From Aradus depressus (lineage: Eukaryota; Arthropoda; Insecta; Hemiptera; Aradidae): a stretch of 64,000 nucleotides of DNA. A program made the position numbers and the translations under genes. Positions 31,690 to 63,924 of the stretch are shown here, in pieces (position 1 is the first letter of the stretch; the number at the start of each line of letters is the position of its first letter). The notes beneath the pieces were generated by a model. The model made no database searches and was not told the origin of the DNA. It worked only from the letters and a program-made list of their open reading frames with translations. The DNA lies in the NCBI GenBank assembly GCA_963662175.1, contig OY759216.1, positions 52,903,087 through 52,967,086 on the forward strand. Reading direction: 5' to 3'.

Positions 31690-31695
31690 AATAAA
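31690..31695 (+). terminator. Poly(A) signal of gene B
   Basis: AATAAA lies 50 bases after the stop codon. This is a plausible short 3' UTR end for the coiled-coil gene. Confidence 0.65.
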
Positions 31696-32363
31696 CGTTT
31701 TATACCTTTTCTAGTGAAAAATCATAATTTTTTCTTCTGATTATCTCATACTTAATCTTCACTGAGAATGTCCATATAAAGAGGTTGGTACTGCTTGACG
31801 TTTAATGTACTTTGACAGTTAATATACGTACTTCAAAATGAAACATTTCTCTATAAGATCCAAACATCATTCATTTATCTTTACTCTGTGTAAATCTTAT
31901 AAATTCGTAGGAGATAATAAATAAAAAATACGACAAAAGAGTTTTAAAAATCATTTTTTTATTGTCATTATTTTAAGTATTATATTTATATTTACAAGAT
32001 TTTTATTACATTTTATTAATACTATATACTAGCAACTATAAAATTTTATTTATCAGTACTGTTGCTTTAAACAAGGCTCTTTCCAAAAAAAAGTGTACAT
32101 ATTTACTTTTGAAAAATCACTGAAACGTGATCCTCATCACCTAATTATAATTAAAAATAAATAATAATATTAAAATTAATTTTTTCGATTGATTATAATG
32201 ACTTTACAAAGATAAACCATTTTTAAAACACATATTAAAACAGAGAAGAAAAAAAAAAGTTAAAATAACAGAAAAAAATTTAACAATTGTTGGTGCTAAT
32301 TTATCGAAATGAATAAATCATTAAATAGCGACATAATACAAGATTGGGTGTGGTGGGAGATGT
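31696..32363 (-). other. Convergent 3' region of gene B and ACO2
   Basis: It must hold both 3' UTR ends. Minus-strand AATAAA candidates exist (for example the complement of 31957-31962), but none is decisive. The sequence is very AT-rich. Confidence 0.5.
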
Positions 32364-53129
<20,766 letters not shown>

Positions 53130-53230
53130 GACTCGAATTGCACAAAACTAACTGGGTCTCGCTATCATTGAAACTTGACCCACTGCTACCTATCGGCATC
53201 TCACCACACTAACCCTGTCCTCTTTTTAGT
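53130..53230 (-). promoter_or_regulatory. ACO2 presumed 5' UTR / promoter region
   Basis: Just upstream of the start codon the minus strand has an imperfect stem AGTGGGTC...GACCCAGT. A TATA box is not evident. CAGTGG at 53185-53180 was tested as an iron-responsive element loop, but its flanks do not pair. Confidence 0.35.
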
Positions 53231-53754
53231 AAAATCAACTTTTGAAGTTAGCAAAAATTAAATGTTTCTATAAAATACCTGTTCTGCAAGTTAAGCATGA
53301 CAGATTAATTTAGTTTTATGCTACTACAACAACTATTACGTAATCAATTTTTTTAATTCAATCAAAAAAATCATCTGTTTTAGTTCCATGTGTGTCAGTT
53401 GATTTGAGCCATAGTTTTTATTATTTTATATTAATGCATATTTATTAGGGAGGAAGCATAGGAGTTAATTTTGATGTAGGTATATACTCCAAGGATTTTT
53501 GTCAAGGGCGACAAAATGGTAGTAAATTCATGTAACAGTCAGCATATAAAATCAATTAATAGTTGAAAATGTTTAAACAGTGCAGCATAATGTAGAATAT
53601 ATTTCTAATTATAAATCAACATTTTTTATCATGTTGCAGAGAAGGGGTTATTATGTCTGAGATAGGACCTGCAAGACAAATAAAGATGTATAAAAGGCTC
53701 GGGTGGTCTAATTTGCTAGTAAACAGTAGGTTCTTGTGCACCTCAAATCGTTAG

Positions 53755-53995
53755 TTATTGTGACTCATGCCCGGGCTTTAACTACGAGGTTCGCCTACTA
53801 CCAGAGCGCCCTTCGTGGACTCTGGTGGACATGAGCCCGACTCTACAGAGTCCTAAATATCTCTAGCTAGTTTATTCATCCAGGGAAGGGGTCTTTAACG
53901 AGTACCTGACACTGTACAGGCTCGGGACCATCTCTTAGCGTCCCACCCGAAGGTCGGCGCGCTCAAGTTTTTTTCACCTCCAGATAAAGAACCTA
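53755..53995 (-). repeat. SINE1 copy
   Basis: The minus strand carries CCGGGCATGAGTCACAATAA at the 3' end, the GGATGAATAAAC block and CACCCGAAGG-type body. The head is truncated by A/T-rich sequence. It sits within 650 bp upstream of the ACO2 start. Confidence 0.85.
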
Positions 53996-54598
53996 AATCA
54001 TGCAGGAAACATAAGTTCTCAACAGATTCATATTCTCTTCTTGTTCAACAATTGACTTAGAATTTTTTTAAATATCTTCTCTGAATTTTGGTAAAATGTA
54101 GACACTATGTCAGTGGTTGCTGCAGCTGATTAGTGTATTCAATCGAAGTGAAATACATGAGATAAAAAAGGACAGAACCTCCCTCATTGGAATTTGTTAA
54201 GGAAGTGGTCATAAATTTTTGAAGGGGAGTGAAGTAAAACGAGCTAGGCACATTGTTCTGAGTCAAAATTGTACAATAATAAATAAATATTTGGGGTGCA
54301 CAAGAACCTAGTATTAACTAGTGAATTAGAAAAGAAAGTCGAAATTGAACGCAAGATATCGAACTTCGAATAGCCATTTTCATTGGCCTGCCATTTTATT
54401 AAAATTTACGCATCCTTTTCCCTCCTGGCTGCATTCCTGAACAATACAATTAGCTCTAAGTAAAAAAACAAGTGTTCCATGGTTTCTTATCACTTTTCTG
54501 TTATATATATTTTGCGGTGAAGCATTAAGTAAAACAATTTTAAACATCGAAAATATTTTATCTTTTTAAAATGAACAAGAAGACCAGACTCTTTATAC

Positions 54599-54690
54599 CT
54601 GAAGACGTAGCCAACAGACTGTCTCAAGCACCTATTACATGCGACACCTTCAAGGGCCCTCAAAGCAGATTGAAAATCAGTCGGATCCAT
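54599..54690 (-). CDS. Candidate first coding exon, unassigned
   Basis: From ATG at 54690 the frame reads MDPTDFQSALRALEGVACNR then CLRQSVGYVF, ending AG|GTATAA. It is compact, has balanced codons and a good start context (TCAAATGG). No following exon was identified between here and ACO2. Its phase (2) would fit ACO2 exon 3, which is the only support for a link. I do not recognise the peptide. Confidence 0.35.
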
Positions 54691-55209
54691 TTGATAGTTG
54701 TTTTTCTTATGAATTTGTTTATTTTTGCTAAAGTATAGTTTTCAGTTAAACGTGAACAACACTTGACTTGCCAAAATATAATAAATTATCATAGCTTTAA
54801 CTATATAATTAACTAATAATAATGTATCGGTGCTTGGGAGCCAAACATTTTCATGAGGCCAAGTTAAATACCTGTTTCAAACTATTAGTGATATTTTATT
54901 GTTGGCAATAATCGACAATATATTGTAGCTATTAATATCAAGAATATTCATATGAAATGCAATTTGAACTTTGTATGTTATTGCTGTCAGTTGAATAGAT
55001 TTTGAGTTGACTGTTTTATAAGCCTTTTTGTCACTTACCCACCAACGCTATCTTGTTCAGTAAACTTTAAAACGCTAATTTCCGATTAAAATTTCTCACA
55101 AGTTAAAAAAAAACTTTATTCTGATAACTCAAGAATTTTCATGAAGTATTGAAGAAATTAAGATTTTATATAGCCGTTAACATAAACCCAGTGTTACAAA
55201 CACGGTCCT

Positions 55210-55410
55210 GGGGGCCATGGTGGCCGTGCGGGCTAGAGCGTAGGGCTTTGGTCGCATGGTCTCACCATGGTTTGCGGGTTCGAATCCCGTCCGGGAGTGA
55301 GTTTTATTTCGTAGATAGAACTCCCTCCCGGGGCCATGGATGTCTTAAATAATTATATATAACACATTGACATGGCTAATATGCACCGTACATAAAGCCA
55401 AAAAAAAAAA
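55210..55410 (+). mobile_element. SINE2 copy 2, adjoining a SINE1 remnant
   Basis: TSD AACACGGTCCT flanks at 55199-55209 and 55411-55421. The head, B-box GGTTCGAATCC and A-tail are as in copy 1. The downstream TSD is contiguous with SINE1 body sequence (CTTCTGATGAGACGTTAAGC). Confidence 0.95.
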
Positions 55411-55590
55411 AACACGGTCCTTCTGATGAGACGTTAAGCGATGATTCCTAGCCTACATGATGTAAGGTACTCGTTAAAGACCCCTTATCCTATGTGAATA
55501 AACCTAGGTAGGCAACATTCAGGACTTCCAGAGTATCCAGGCCCACGTCCACCTCGTAGTTGAAGCCCGGGCACGAGTCATAATAACTAA
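55411..55590 (+). repeat. SINE1 body fragment
   Basis: GATGAGACGTTAAGCGATGA, then AGGTACTCGTTAAAGACCCC, CCTAGGTAGGCAACATT and CCCGGGCACGAGTCATAATA. Confidence 0.88.
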
Positions 55591-56159
55591 CTATAACCGT
55601 TTACATTTTAATTCAAATCACTGAATTCTGAACCCTATATACCTTCATGCCTAATCCTTCATCACTTATATAAAAGCTTAAGTTATTAAAAAAATAAGAG
55701 GATAATTTAGTTAAAATGTTTATTCCCTACAAGTTTTATTTCAACAGTTTCTTTAAAGTAATTGAATAAAATGCTGTTAATGCAATAAGAATTAAACTAC
55801 TTTTCTGTGTCGATGGTACACAGGCTTATTAGTTCTTTCTGTAACTTATATTATTAAACAATTTAATGAAAATCTTTACCATAAAAACCCTTTAAATGTT
55901 CATCTTCCAAACGGTTATTCTGAATAACTCCTTTTTTTTTTTGAAAGGGATACTAAATCAGAAAATATGCCTCTTATATTATACAACTCTATAATCAATA
56001 GTTGGGAACTCAATAAATGAAAATATTTTTATGTACATTGCAGTTATGAATACCATATCCGTTCCAATAAGAAAACTTTCATATACCTACGTTTAAATTA
56101 AAATTAAATAAAGCCAGCAAGTTTTATATCGCTTCTCGTTGTAGTTATTTCATGTTTGC

Positions 56160-56530
56160 CGACCCGCTGAATACAAAACGTATGGAACTCCCGACAGTAG
56201 AAATAAATTCACACGAAATTTTAGATATATATCCAGTACCTCATGAAGAAGACACTATGATTTTCAGCTAAATCGAACATAGGTAAGTAAGGGATTAAGG
56301 AGAGAAGAGGGGGTGGGGGGATTTAACCTCAAACCCCTAATAACTGCCATAATGAATGTATCAACAAGTAATTTTATTTGTGCATCGAGGACCCCATAAA
56401 GACACTGACTTTCTGCTGAATCGGACACAAAGATAAGGAGAAAGAGGAGGCTTAACTGTGAACTTAACCCTTATAACTGCTAATGTAATGAATTTATCGA
56501 CAGATATTGGAAACTTTAACCAGGGTAGAT
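56160..56530 (-). repeat. Family F copy
   Basis: Two units with GATTTTCAGCTAAATCG / CTTTCTGCTGAATCGGAC and ATAACTGCC(ATAATGAATG)TATC are present on the plus strand, which means the minus orientation. Confidence 0.75.
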
Positions 56531-56879
56531 AGAAGGGTTCAGTAGATACTGGGACACTACTTAGCGTCAGTTTAGTACATCCGTCTTATAGAAGACTTGC
56601 GGGCAAGGCGAGGACGGGTTATCGGGAGGGGGGCAGAAGTCAATGGCAGCTGTTTTACAGCGAGAGGCTGGAGCCAACTGTAGAGGCAACCATCTTTACA
56701 GTGATCACCTTCTCCGTTTTCCACCTATTCTGTATGGCTTTCCATTTCTGTTGTATATTAGATGTCTTCCGTCCAAAAATGTAAGCCCACCCTACATGGT
56801 GTGTATCGACACAATTTACACCGAACAGAAGTGTTTCAGGGGGGCATCCAAGCGAAGTGAGAAGACAAAGAAGTAATAA

Positions 56880-57540
56880 CGACTAGACCCTCACTTCTTA
56901 TTTTCTAATAAAAAATAAATAAATAAGAAAATAGTAAAAAAAAAAAGAAGGAAAAACTATTTGTAATTGACTTCTTTCATTTCCCACTTAAATGGACACC
57001 ATTTTCAATAAGAAAATATTGTTAACCAGGAAAATCTGGAAATATAATAAACAATTTTTTTTTAGCAACAGACAACAGTATATATTGAGAATACAATTTA
57101 AGAAATAACGCTGTCTTATTAACAAATGTACAATATTGAGACAATTATATCTCTTTTTTTTTATCTTTTAATTTAATTAAACTAAGATAGCATAATCTAA
57201 GTGAGACAAATTATAATAAAAATAAAATAAAGAAGAAGCAATAATTTAACAATTTACAATATTACGCATATAAAAAGCCTAGACAATGTGTATAATAAAA
57301 ACAGTTTGTGTAGTGAGTATAGTAGTTAAATTGTTTTTTTTTATTTGTTTTTTTAAATATACATAATAATAAATAATATACATTTGTATATAAATAAATA
57401 TACAAATTCTATAAGTTAATAATAATTAGCCATAGCCAATCTATGCAATAACTATATACAGAATGTTATTTATTTTTTTTAAAGCTGTTAATAAGAATCT
57501 CTTTGGAACGTCTACAGTCACCAATCACATAACCAATAAT
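56880..57540. other. AT-rich intergenic sequence
   Basis: Poly(A)/poly(T) runs only. Nothing is recognised between the ACO2 promoter region and the UBE2O 3' end. Confidence 0.5.
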
Positions 57541-57558
57541 ACTCCATCATTTCAATAG

Positions 57559-57563
<5 letters not shown>

Positions 57564-57600
<37 letters not shown>
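57564..57600. repeat. (AT)n microsatellite
   Basis: About 18 AT units. Confidence 0.9.
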
Positions 57601-57604
<4 letters not shown>

Positions 57605-57900
57605 GTGTAAGATGAATGAAAAATGAAAAAACAAAAAAAAAAAAAAACAGATAAATTCATCATAAATAACCATTAGAACAATTCAAAATGAGTGGTGCTA
57701 TTGAAAATTGTATTTACAATGATATATACTTATGATAGAGTAGGCACAAAGTGGAATAAGCAGTGAATAAAAACGAAATGAAAAAGCAAATACAGGGGAT
57801 ATTTTAGAATTTAGTGAGATATCAGACCAAAACTTACAGGAATATATCATTATTTTATTTAAATCTAACGTTAATAATACAATTATTGTTATCGGCAACA

Positions 57901-58850
57901 CTCACGGACAAATAACTCATGTGCTTTACTTGCCACAATAGTTATAGGACCAATATTGTCTTATTGGATGTAGTTGATATGCATCGCTCATCGGCCTTAT
58001 GTGCAGTGTAGGAGTTCAAATGAGGAAGGAAATAGAGACCGAAAGACCCAAACAGGATAATGTGCTCTGCACACTCCTTTATTTCTAACTGCATAATTTA
58101 TTATTCTATATTTTATTACATTTTGTTTTTCTTTGCATTTATTCAACGATGCATCAACGCAGCCCATTAGCATAAATTCTTAAAGTCAAATTTTTAGTTA
58201 TTATTATGACATTCAGTATTATAATTTAAAGTGATTGAGGAGAATTACACTTTAGGCCCTATCTTTACCGTATTATTATTTTTAAATATTGTTTTAATAC
58301 CACAATGAATAAAATTCACAACATAAACATATTATGTGAGCTTTGCTGAGAGGCATAAGGTGTCATTTCACGGAAAGCCAAGTCATAACGCCGGCATGTA
58401 CTGAATTGAATTTAAAAAAAACCTTATTTAGCTGAATTTTTCCATCATTTCAGGTTTACGATTTTAATGTAAATTTTGACAGTATTCAAAGTTACAGCAT
58501 TTCAATGATTTTTTCTTAAGGATCTAGTCTACAATATCTAAGGGTCTACAATATATGTCGGTTTTACGTGAAATTACTAGGCTTTTCGTGAAATGATGTA
58601 TTACACGATCTAACGTCAACATATACATAATTTATTTAGATTGTAAATCAAAAATGTTAAACAAAAAAAAAAAAAAAATAAGATCTAGTAGGCATATAAA
58701 AATTTGTAGGGAAAAAATGAATGTGATATCAGCACCAAATTCTGAACAACCCCACATATTGCTGTTATTTTCATACGATTAATGTTCACTAAAAGTTACA
58801 GATAGCACCACTAAAATATATTCTATATTCCGAAATGTATTTCTTCTAAG
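57901..58850. other. Intergenic / UBE2O 3' UTR candidate region
   Basis: Nothing is recognised. It could hold the distal 3' UTR of the UBE2O-like gene. Confidence 0.35.
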
Positions 58851-58857
58851 ATTCTCG

Positions 58858-58858
<1 letters not shown>

Positions 58859-58924
<66 letters not shown>
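58859..58924. repeat. (TA)n microsatellite
   Basis: A pure TA run of about 33 units. Confidence 0.95.
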
Positions 58925-58926
<2 letters not shown>

Positions 58927-59732
58927 GTCATTTTTATTTTTAGTACAGCCATACTTTTAATAAATGTAAATTTTACCAAGAGTCAGACAATCAATCGATA
59001 AATATGAGCTCATTCACATACATGTAGATTTAGTCTGTCTAATTGCCTATAAGTACTCGAATAGTCAGAATACTCAGTCCGTTTCAGCTAACTGTACCCA
59101 TGGATGAGCCCCCACCCTGAGGCGAATCTACGGCTCACCCTCTCCAGTGGTGGGGGGTAGCAAGGCCAGTGGAGTAACAGACTACACTACCTTTCAATTA
59201 TTTAATCTGAAATCTAGATAATATTTCATCAATTTATCTATTATATTACTGCAGTAACTATAATTTTCAAATATTTCCGAGGTAGGTTAAATTACAATAA
59301 CTGTTATTATTTTATAATATATAATTGAAAATTGCTATTGCTCTTAATTATTTATAAGCTATTTGATCTTGCTATTTACACATTCCGTTATTATATAACT
59401 CTAATATCTATTTGTACAAATCACTCTTAATCTAATAGTTGTTTTTGTTTCTTAAAGAATGAAAATAAATAAAATAAAAATAATTATAACTAATGCAGAT
59501 TTGGTACTATTTTGTACATGAGTTGATAAATAAATATATATGTATATTATATATATAGTAGAATAAATAATTATAAGTATAGGCGTGAATAAGACGAATT
59601 CTGAAGTGCTCCAGAGGCGAAAGGTACACAAAAACAATAAATAGAAATATATAACCTTATTAAATATCACGTAGATTTTGTATCACTCCAGAGCTGACCG
59701 CCAACGCTACTTACATCAAAATAATCCGAATA

Positions 59733-59857
59733 CTAACTGGTTTTCATCTCTTGACGTTGTTGCTCTAACACTTGTCGAAATGAAACAAGAGTTTTACGAA
59801 GTGTAAGGCAGAAACCTTTTGAGGCAGGAATCAAAGGGAACTCAGGTAGCTGAACGC
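59733..59857 (-). CDS. UBE2O: UBE2O-like terminal exon
   Basis: The acceptor TTTTCCCAG precedes VQLPEFPLIPASKGFCLTLR and the C-terminus QRQEMKTS, then TAG. Phase 1 agrees with the upstream donor. Confidence 0.92.
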
Positions 59858-62167
59858 CTGGGAAAACAGAAGATTTTTGTGGTATAATTACTAATAGTAT
59901 AATAATTATAATATAATAATTAGGGAATGCATTTATATATACTTACATATTCTTCCCTGAGTTTAAATTGTTCATATACCAAATAATTAGAGACTTTTCA
60001 AGACTTTCTGAATCGATTTGAATCAATATTTCTATTAAACATATATTATTTCAGTCTGTAACTATATATCTCCCAATTAATTTAAAGAATAGATATTATA
60101 TTTTCGGATATAATAAATAAATGTTTGATTTTTTTTTACCTAGTCCAGTACTGAGGATGGGGACGTGTCTCCCGAAACGTTTAATGTTATTATGATTTAG
60201 TCTATGGCAATCATTCAGAAATAAATTGGTAGAAACATTCTACATTACCTGAAAATCTCTCCACACAGATATTTATATATTTCATATTCCACACAATAGA
60301 TATCCTTATTTGAAAAGAAAACAAAATAAAAGTTGTCTGTGAATCAGCAGTTATTTACTTTCCCAGCAGGATTTAATCAATTAAGTTGTTGCTCTCCCTC
60401 AAAAACAAATCGACTGAATGGGCAAAAAATCATGAATCCTCATAATAAATGTTGTGTCGATACATTCGTCACTTCGGCAGTTGATAGGTTTGTTGAGTTA
60501 AGCCCCCTCCGCTGATCCCCTACGGCCGATTCCTCGGACAATTAGTAACTGTCGTCCTTATGAGGTTTTGAATTTACATATACAATTTTGTTTTAGTGCA
60601 TTATTTATTTCAACGGCAGTGGGAGTTTTTGTATTTTGGTTGAGAAAAGTAAGATCACAATATTTTTGATTATGGCTCTTAATTACCTATTGGGAATTTC
60701 GAAACCAAATCCCTTCACTAAAATCTGCCTAAATGTACAATCTAAAATGTTGTCAAGTTTCATCGCGATCACATCAACGATGTACAGGCCAATTGGGGAG
60801 AGAGAAGTAACACCCTTTGCATTTTATATTTATAGGATAAGAGTTAGTTACTGTGAACCACGGGTAGATATCTAAACGAGTACCTGAAATCGTAGAGGCC
60901 ATCGGGACCATCGCTACACGTCACTTCCGAAGGCGGGCTCAAGGTTTTTTCACCTCCCAGATATATAACCTAAGGGCCTTTAGGCGTGTTTCGACCCCGT
61001 CATCTTGAGCTTAGAGAATAAGATATTTAGAATGTGTAAATTTGAATTTTCGGAGTGCTAACCAATTTATTACTTCATATCGCGGAATAGAGCCTCCAGT
61101 TCCTTAACTACCAAGTCCTAACTAACAATAAATAACAGATTTCACTTCTTAAGTGTTTCACCATTTATTGTTAATATTAAGAATGTTGTAATTATTCTTC
61201 AGAAGAAAGATAATTGTTAATAATACATACAAGAATAATATATAAAGGTATGTAAATGATATTATTATATACTTAATATATTATTAAATCAATAAAAATA
61301 TTAATACCTTCATTATGTAGCTGTTTGTAGGTGGTCGGGGTGGTTGGAGAGAGGGGATGATTATTGTTGTACTTTTCAGAGATGTCCAGCCAGGATTCTA
61401 ACCGGGAACACAACCTGGAAAATTCAATACCAATATGTATCATAGATCCAAAAAATTCAGTCAATTGGATGCCTTAACTATTCCAAATCCATTACTTATA
61501 CTTTCGGAGCGGTTATGGTTGGTTACATATCGTTGTAAATATGTAATTTAAAAAAAAAGTTGTCGATGAATCACTACAATAAAGTTCTCGCTCTCCCTCC
61601 AAAACCAATCGACCGTTTGGAATAAAAATCAATAGTTGATTGGCATAAGGACTTCTGAATCCTCATACTAAATTTTGTGTCGATACTTTCATTACATCGG
61701 CAGTTATTAGATTGAGTTGAGAACCTCCTCTCATCCCAACTTCCCTTCATCCGATTGCATTGAAAAATTAACAGGCATCGTCCTTATGGGTTTTTGAATT
61801 TATATACAAAATGTCATGTCGATATATTATTTATATGAGTTATTGGATTCACAAACGGACATACACACACAGCTAGAATTTTTTTTTTTTTTCCCATTTT
61901 TTGAAATCGGAAAACATGAAATGGCTGTCAGATAGCTAAACTTCGTATAGGCATGGATAACTTACTTATCGGCATGTTTGGCGAAGTGGTGGGCTATCTC
62001 CTCCCTGAAGACCGGCGGAGGGTTGATGATCAGTTTGGCCATGGACTGTACCAGTTTCAGTACGACCATCTCGTTGTACATTCGAGAGTTCTCCTTTCCC
62101 TGTTGGCTCCCCTTCTGTTTCTCATAGCCTGCTTCGTTGAAATAGGGCTCGTTCACGAGGATCAAAC
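59733..62167 (-). CDS. UBE2O: UBE2O-like ubiquitin-conjugating enzyme, 3' end
   Basis: UBE2O is a large hybrid E2/E3 enzyme that ubiquitinates misassembled basic client proteins. Three exons are visible on the minus strand: 62167-61966, 61414-61308 and 59857-59733. They encode the end of the UBC domain, with LILVNEPYFNEAGYEKQKGS, then QQGKENSRMYNEMVVLKLVQ and PPPVFREEIAHHF. A short variable linker (CSRLESWLDISEKY) follows, then the conserved C-terminal helix with FPLIPASKGFCLTLRKTLVS and FRQVLEQQRQEMKTS, stop TAG at 59735-59733. The phases agree. The catalytic Cys lies in upstream exons beyond the right edge. The vertebrate linker is longer here. Confidence 0.93.
60325..60800 (+). repeat. Family F copy
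   Basis: AAAAGTTGTCTGTGAATCAG, GTTGCTCTCCCTCAAAAACA, GTGTCGATACATTCGTCAC and GTCGTCCTTATGAGGTTTTG are present, then it decays. Confidence 0.8.
60865..61015 (-). repeat. SINE1 fragment
   Basis: The minus strand carries CCTTAGGTTATATATCTGGG, then GGTGAAAAAACC, CGGAAGTGACGTGTAGCGAT and ATTTCAGGTACTCG. It lies in the UBE2O-like last intron. Confidence 0.7.
61308..61414 (-). CDS. UBE2O: UBE2O-like exon (linker)
   Basis: The acceptor TTTTCCAG precedes LCSRLESWLDISEKYNNN and HPLSPTTPTTYKQLHNE. The donor is G|GTATTA. Confidence 0.88.
61550..61960 (+). repeat. Family F copy
   Basis: AAAAAAGTTGTCGATGAATC, CCAAAACCAATCGACCGTTT, TTTTGTGTCGATACTTTCAT and the CTTCGTATAG end. It directly abuts the UBE2O-like exon donor at 61965. 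Confidence 0.82.
61966..62167 (-). CDS. UBE2O: UBE2O-like exon (end of UBC domain)
   Basis: The acceptor GGTGCAG precedes GT-TTG-ATC. It reads NEPYFNEAGYEKQKGSQQG and SMAKLIINPPPVFREEIAHH, and the donor is AA|GTAAGT. Confidence 0.95.
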
Positions 62168-62264
62168 CTGCACCACAGATAAAACAATTAATTAAACCTA
62201 ATAAAATGGTAAATAAATAAAAATAAATATATACACAAAATAGGTCCACTAATGAACAAAAAAT

Positions 62265-62345
62265 AAATAAAATATTGCCAATTCCACAAAAAAAAATGTA
62301 TACATAAACTACCAGTTTCTGCATTACACCATCGTCAGGTTTATT
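62265..62345 (+). repeat. Half-copy of the 45241 palindrome
   Basis: ATATTGCCAATTCCAC, CTACCAGTTTCTGCATTACA and CCATCGTCAGG match one arm and the loop edge of 45241-45427. Confidence 0.7.
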
Positions 62346-62674
62346 TATAAACTAAGACCAGTTTGCTGAGTGCGAACCGTTCTTATAGGTACATCAGGTA
62401 GATAAGAAAGAGGCTGGAATTTCAACTAGGAGAGCCACGTGACTAACAGTTGGGAAATTGTTAGTTCTGAAATATTTTTTCCCTTTTTTTAAATAACAGT
62501 GGTAAAACTGAAATTAAGGATACAATTATCAAATTATAACTAATTTATATGTGATATGTGTGAAATTATGTTTGTGTATTTAACAAAATGTTTACTGACA
62601 TAAGAAAAATTAATAAAATTCAGAAGCTTTCCTATTTTTAAAATAACTAAATGAATAACAATGAACAGAAATTA
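62346..62674 (-). other. UBE2O-like intron, no recognised feature
   Basis: AT-rich sequence. The next upstream UBE2O exon was not found within the window. Confidence 0.4.
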
Positions 62675-62997
62675 CAGTAGATTCCCGCTAATCCGGACTA
62701 AATGGGACTTGATCCCGTCCGGATCACCGAAAGACCCCATTAAACGGAATTTGCTGTAAAATGCAGATGATAAATATTTTTTAAATATTAGCGTAAATAT
62801 TTGTCTTCTTTGTCGGCACTTTGTCATCGTAGCCAACTAAGTAACTCAAGTCAAACCCTCCCTTTGAATCATTTTCGTACTTATCGCTCGCTAAATTAAA
62901 TCTTTAGTTTACTAAATTATAATTAGTTTTTTTTAAATCCCGTCCGGATTAACCGGATGTCCGGATAATCGGTGCCCGGATTAGCGGGAGTCTACTG
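62675..62997. mobile_element. pogo/Tigger-like MITE, 323 bp
   Basis: The ends CAGTAGATTCCCGCTAATCC and GGATTAGCGGGAGTCTACTG form near-perfect TIRs of about 25 bp with TA target duplications on both sides (62673-62674 and 62998-62999). Subterminal CCGTCCGGAT copies extend the palindrome. There is no coding capacity. It is characteristic of pogo/Tigger derivatives. Confidence 0.93.
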
Positions 62998-63296
62998 TAT
63001 AACTAATAGTGATAATAAATATTGAATAGAATAGATAATATGATTCAATTATATGAACACTGACGTACTTCGTAGTGCATTTGATCATAATCATAATATC
63101 CAATCATAATTATGTTGCTACTTTTATTTATAATTAGAATCTGTATTATTTTTGATCAACAGTTTAGGTTGTTTGGCTAATTTCCAAAGAATTCAGTTCT
63201 GGCGCAACTAAAATCTAACTTGTTTTGGTGTTCTGAAGGGCGACTGAATGACCTTTATATATCTATGTATAAGAACAAAATAAACAATTCAATTAC

Positions 63297-63513
63297 GTGG
63301 GAGCCATGATGGCCGTGCGGGCTAGAGCGTAGGGCTTTGGTCGTATTATGGTCTCACTTTCGTTTGCGGGTTTGAATCCCGTCCGGGAGTGAGTTTTATT
63401 TCATAGATAGAACTCCCTTCCGGGGCCATGGATGTAAATAATTAGGTAACACGATTATAAGAGTCATGGCTAATATGCACCGTACATAAACCAAAGAAAA
63501 CAAAAAAAAAAAA
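63297..63513 (+). mobile_element. SINE2 copy 3
   Basis: TSD TCAATTAC (63289-63296 and 63514-63521). The head GGCCGTGCGGGCTAGAGCGT, B-box GGTTTGAATCC (one change) and A-tail are present. This copy is in unique sequence. Confidence 0.93.
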
Positions 63514-63521
63514 TCAATTAC

Positions 63522-63924
63522 TTTTGAAGGATTAAATCATGTGTTTTTCTGATTTAAATCTTAACATTTGCCACAGCTGTAGGTTAGGGAAGGGTGGCAA
63601 AGTATATAATATATACTGATAGATAAGGCGATAATAATAATACGGGGTTGCGCCCCCTCCCCCTCTTTTATAAATCTTATATGAAAGATAAACATACATT
63701 AAAATTAATCAATATTGGTGGCCTACTGCATTTTTAATAAATAATTTTTCAATATAAATGCTCAGTTTCGCATAAAGGAAAATAGAAAACCGCATTTATT
63801 TAACATTGACACCATGGTCGGCCATATAAAACAATAACGGAAAGACCGTGTGCTAATGGAGACGAATGGAAGGCCAGTCCCACTTCAACAACCTCCTTTA
63901 AAAGTCTGTTTACAGTTTTTTTTC
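63522..63924. other. Unannotated sequence at right edge
   Basis: Nothing recognised. Confidence 0.4.

Noticed and set aside
53180..53185. CAGTGG (minus strand) in the ACO2 5' region as an iron-responsive element loop
   Set aside because: Mammalian ACO2 mRNA has an IRE, so it was checked. The five bases on each side of the loop cannot pair and there is no bulged C at the right distance.
61940..61955. ACTTCGTATAG at the family F end as a lox-like recombination site
   Set aside because: Only about 10 bases match one lox arm, there is no inverted partner with an 8-bp spacer, and it recurs as the repeat terminus.
62940..63000. GC-rich palindrome as a promoter for the UBE2O-like gene
   Set aside because: It is the right TIR of the Tigger-like MITE, and UBE2O continues upstream beyond the window.
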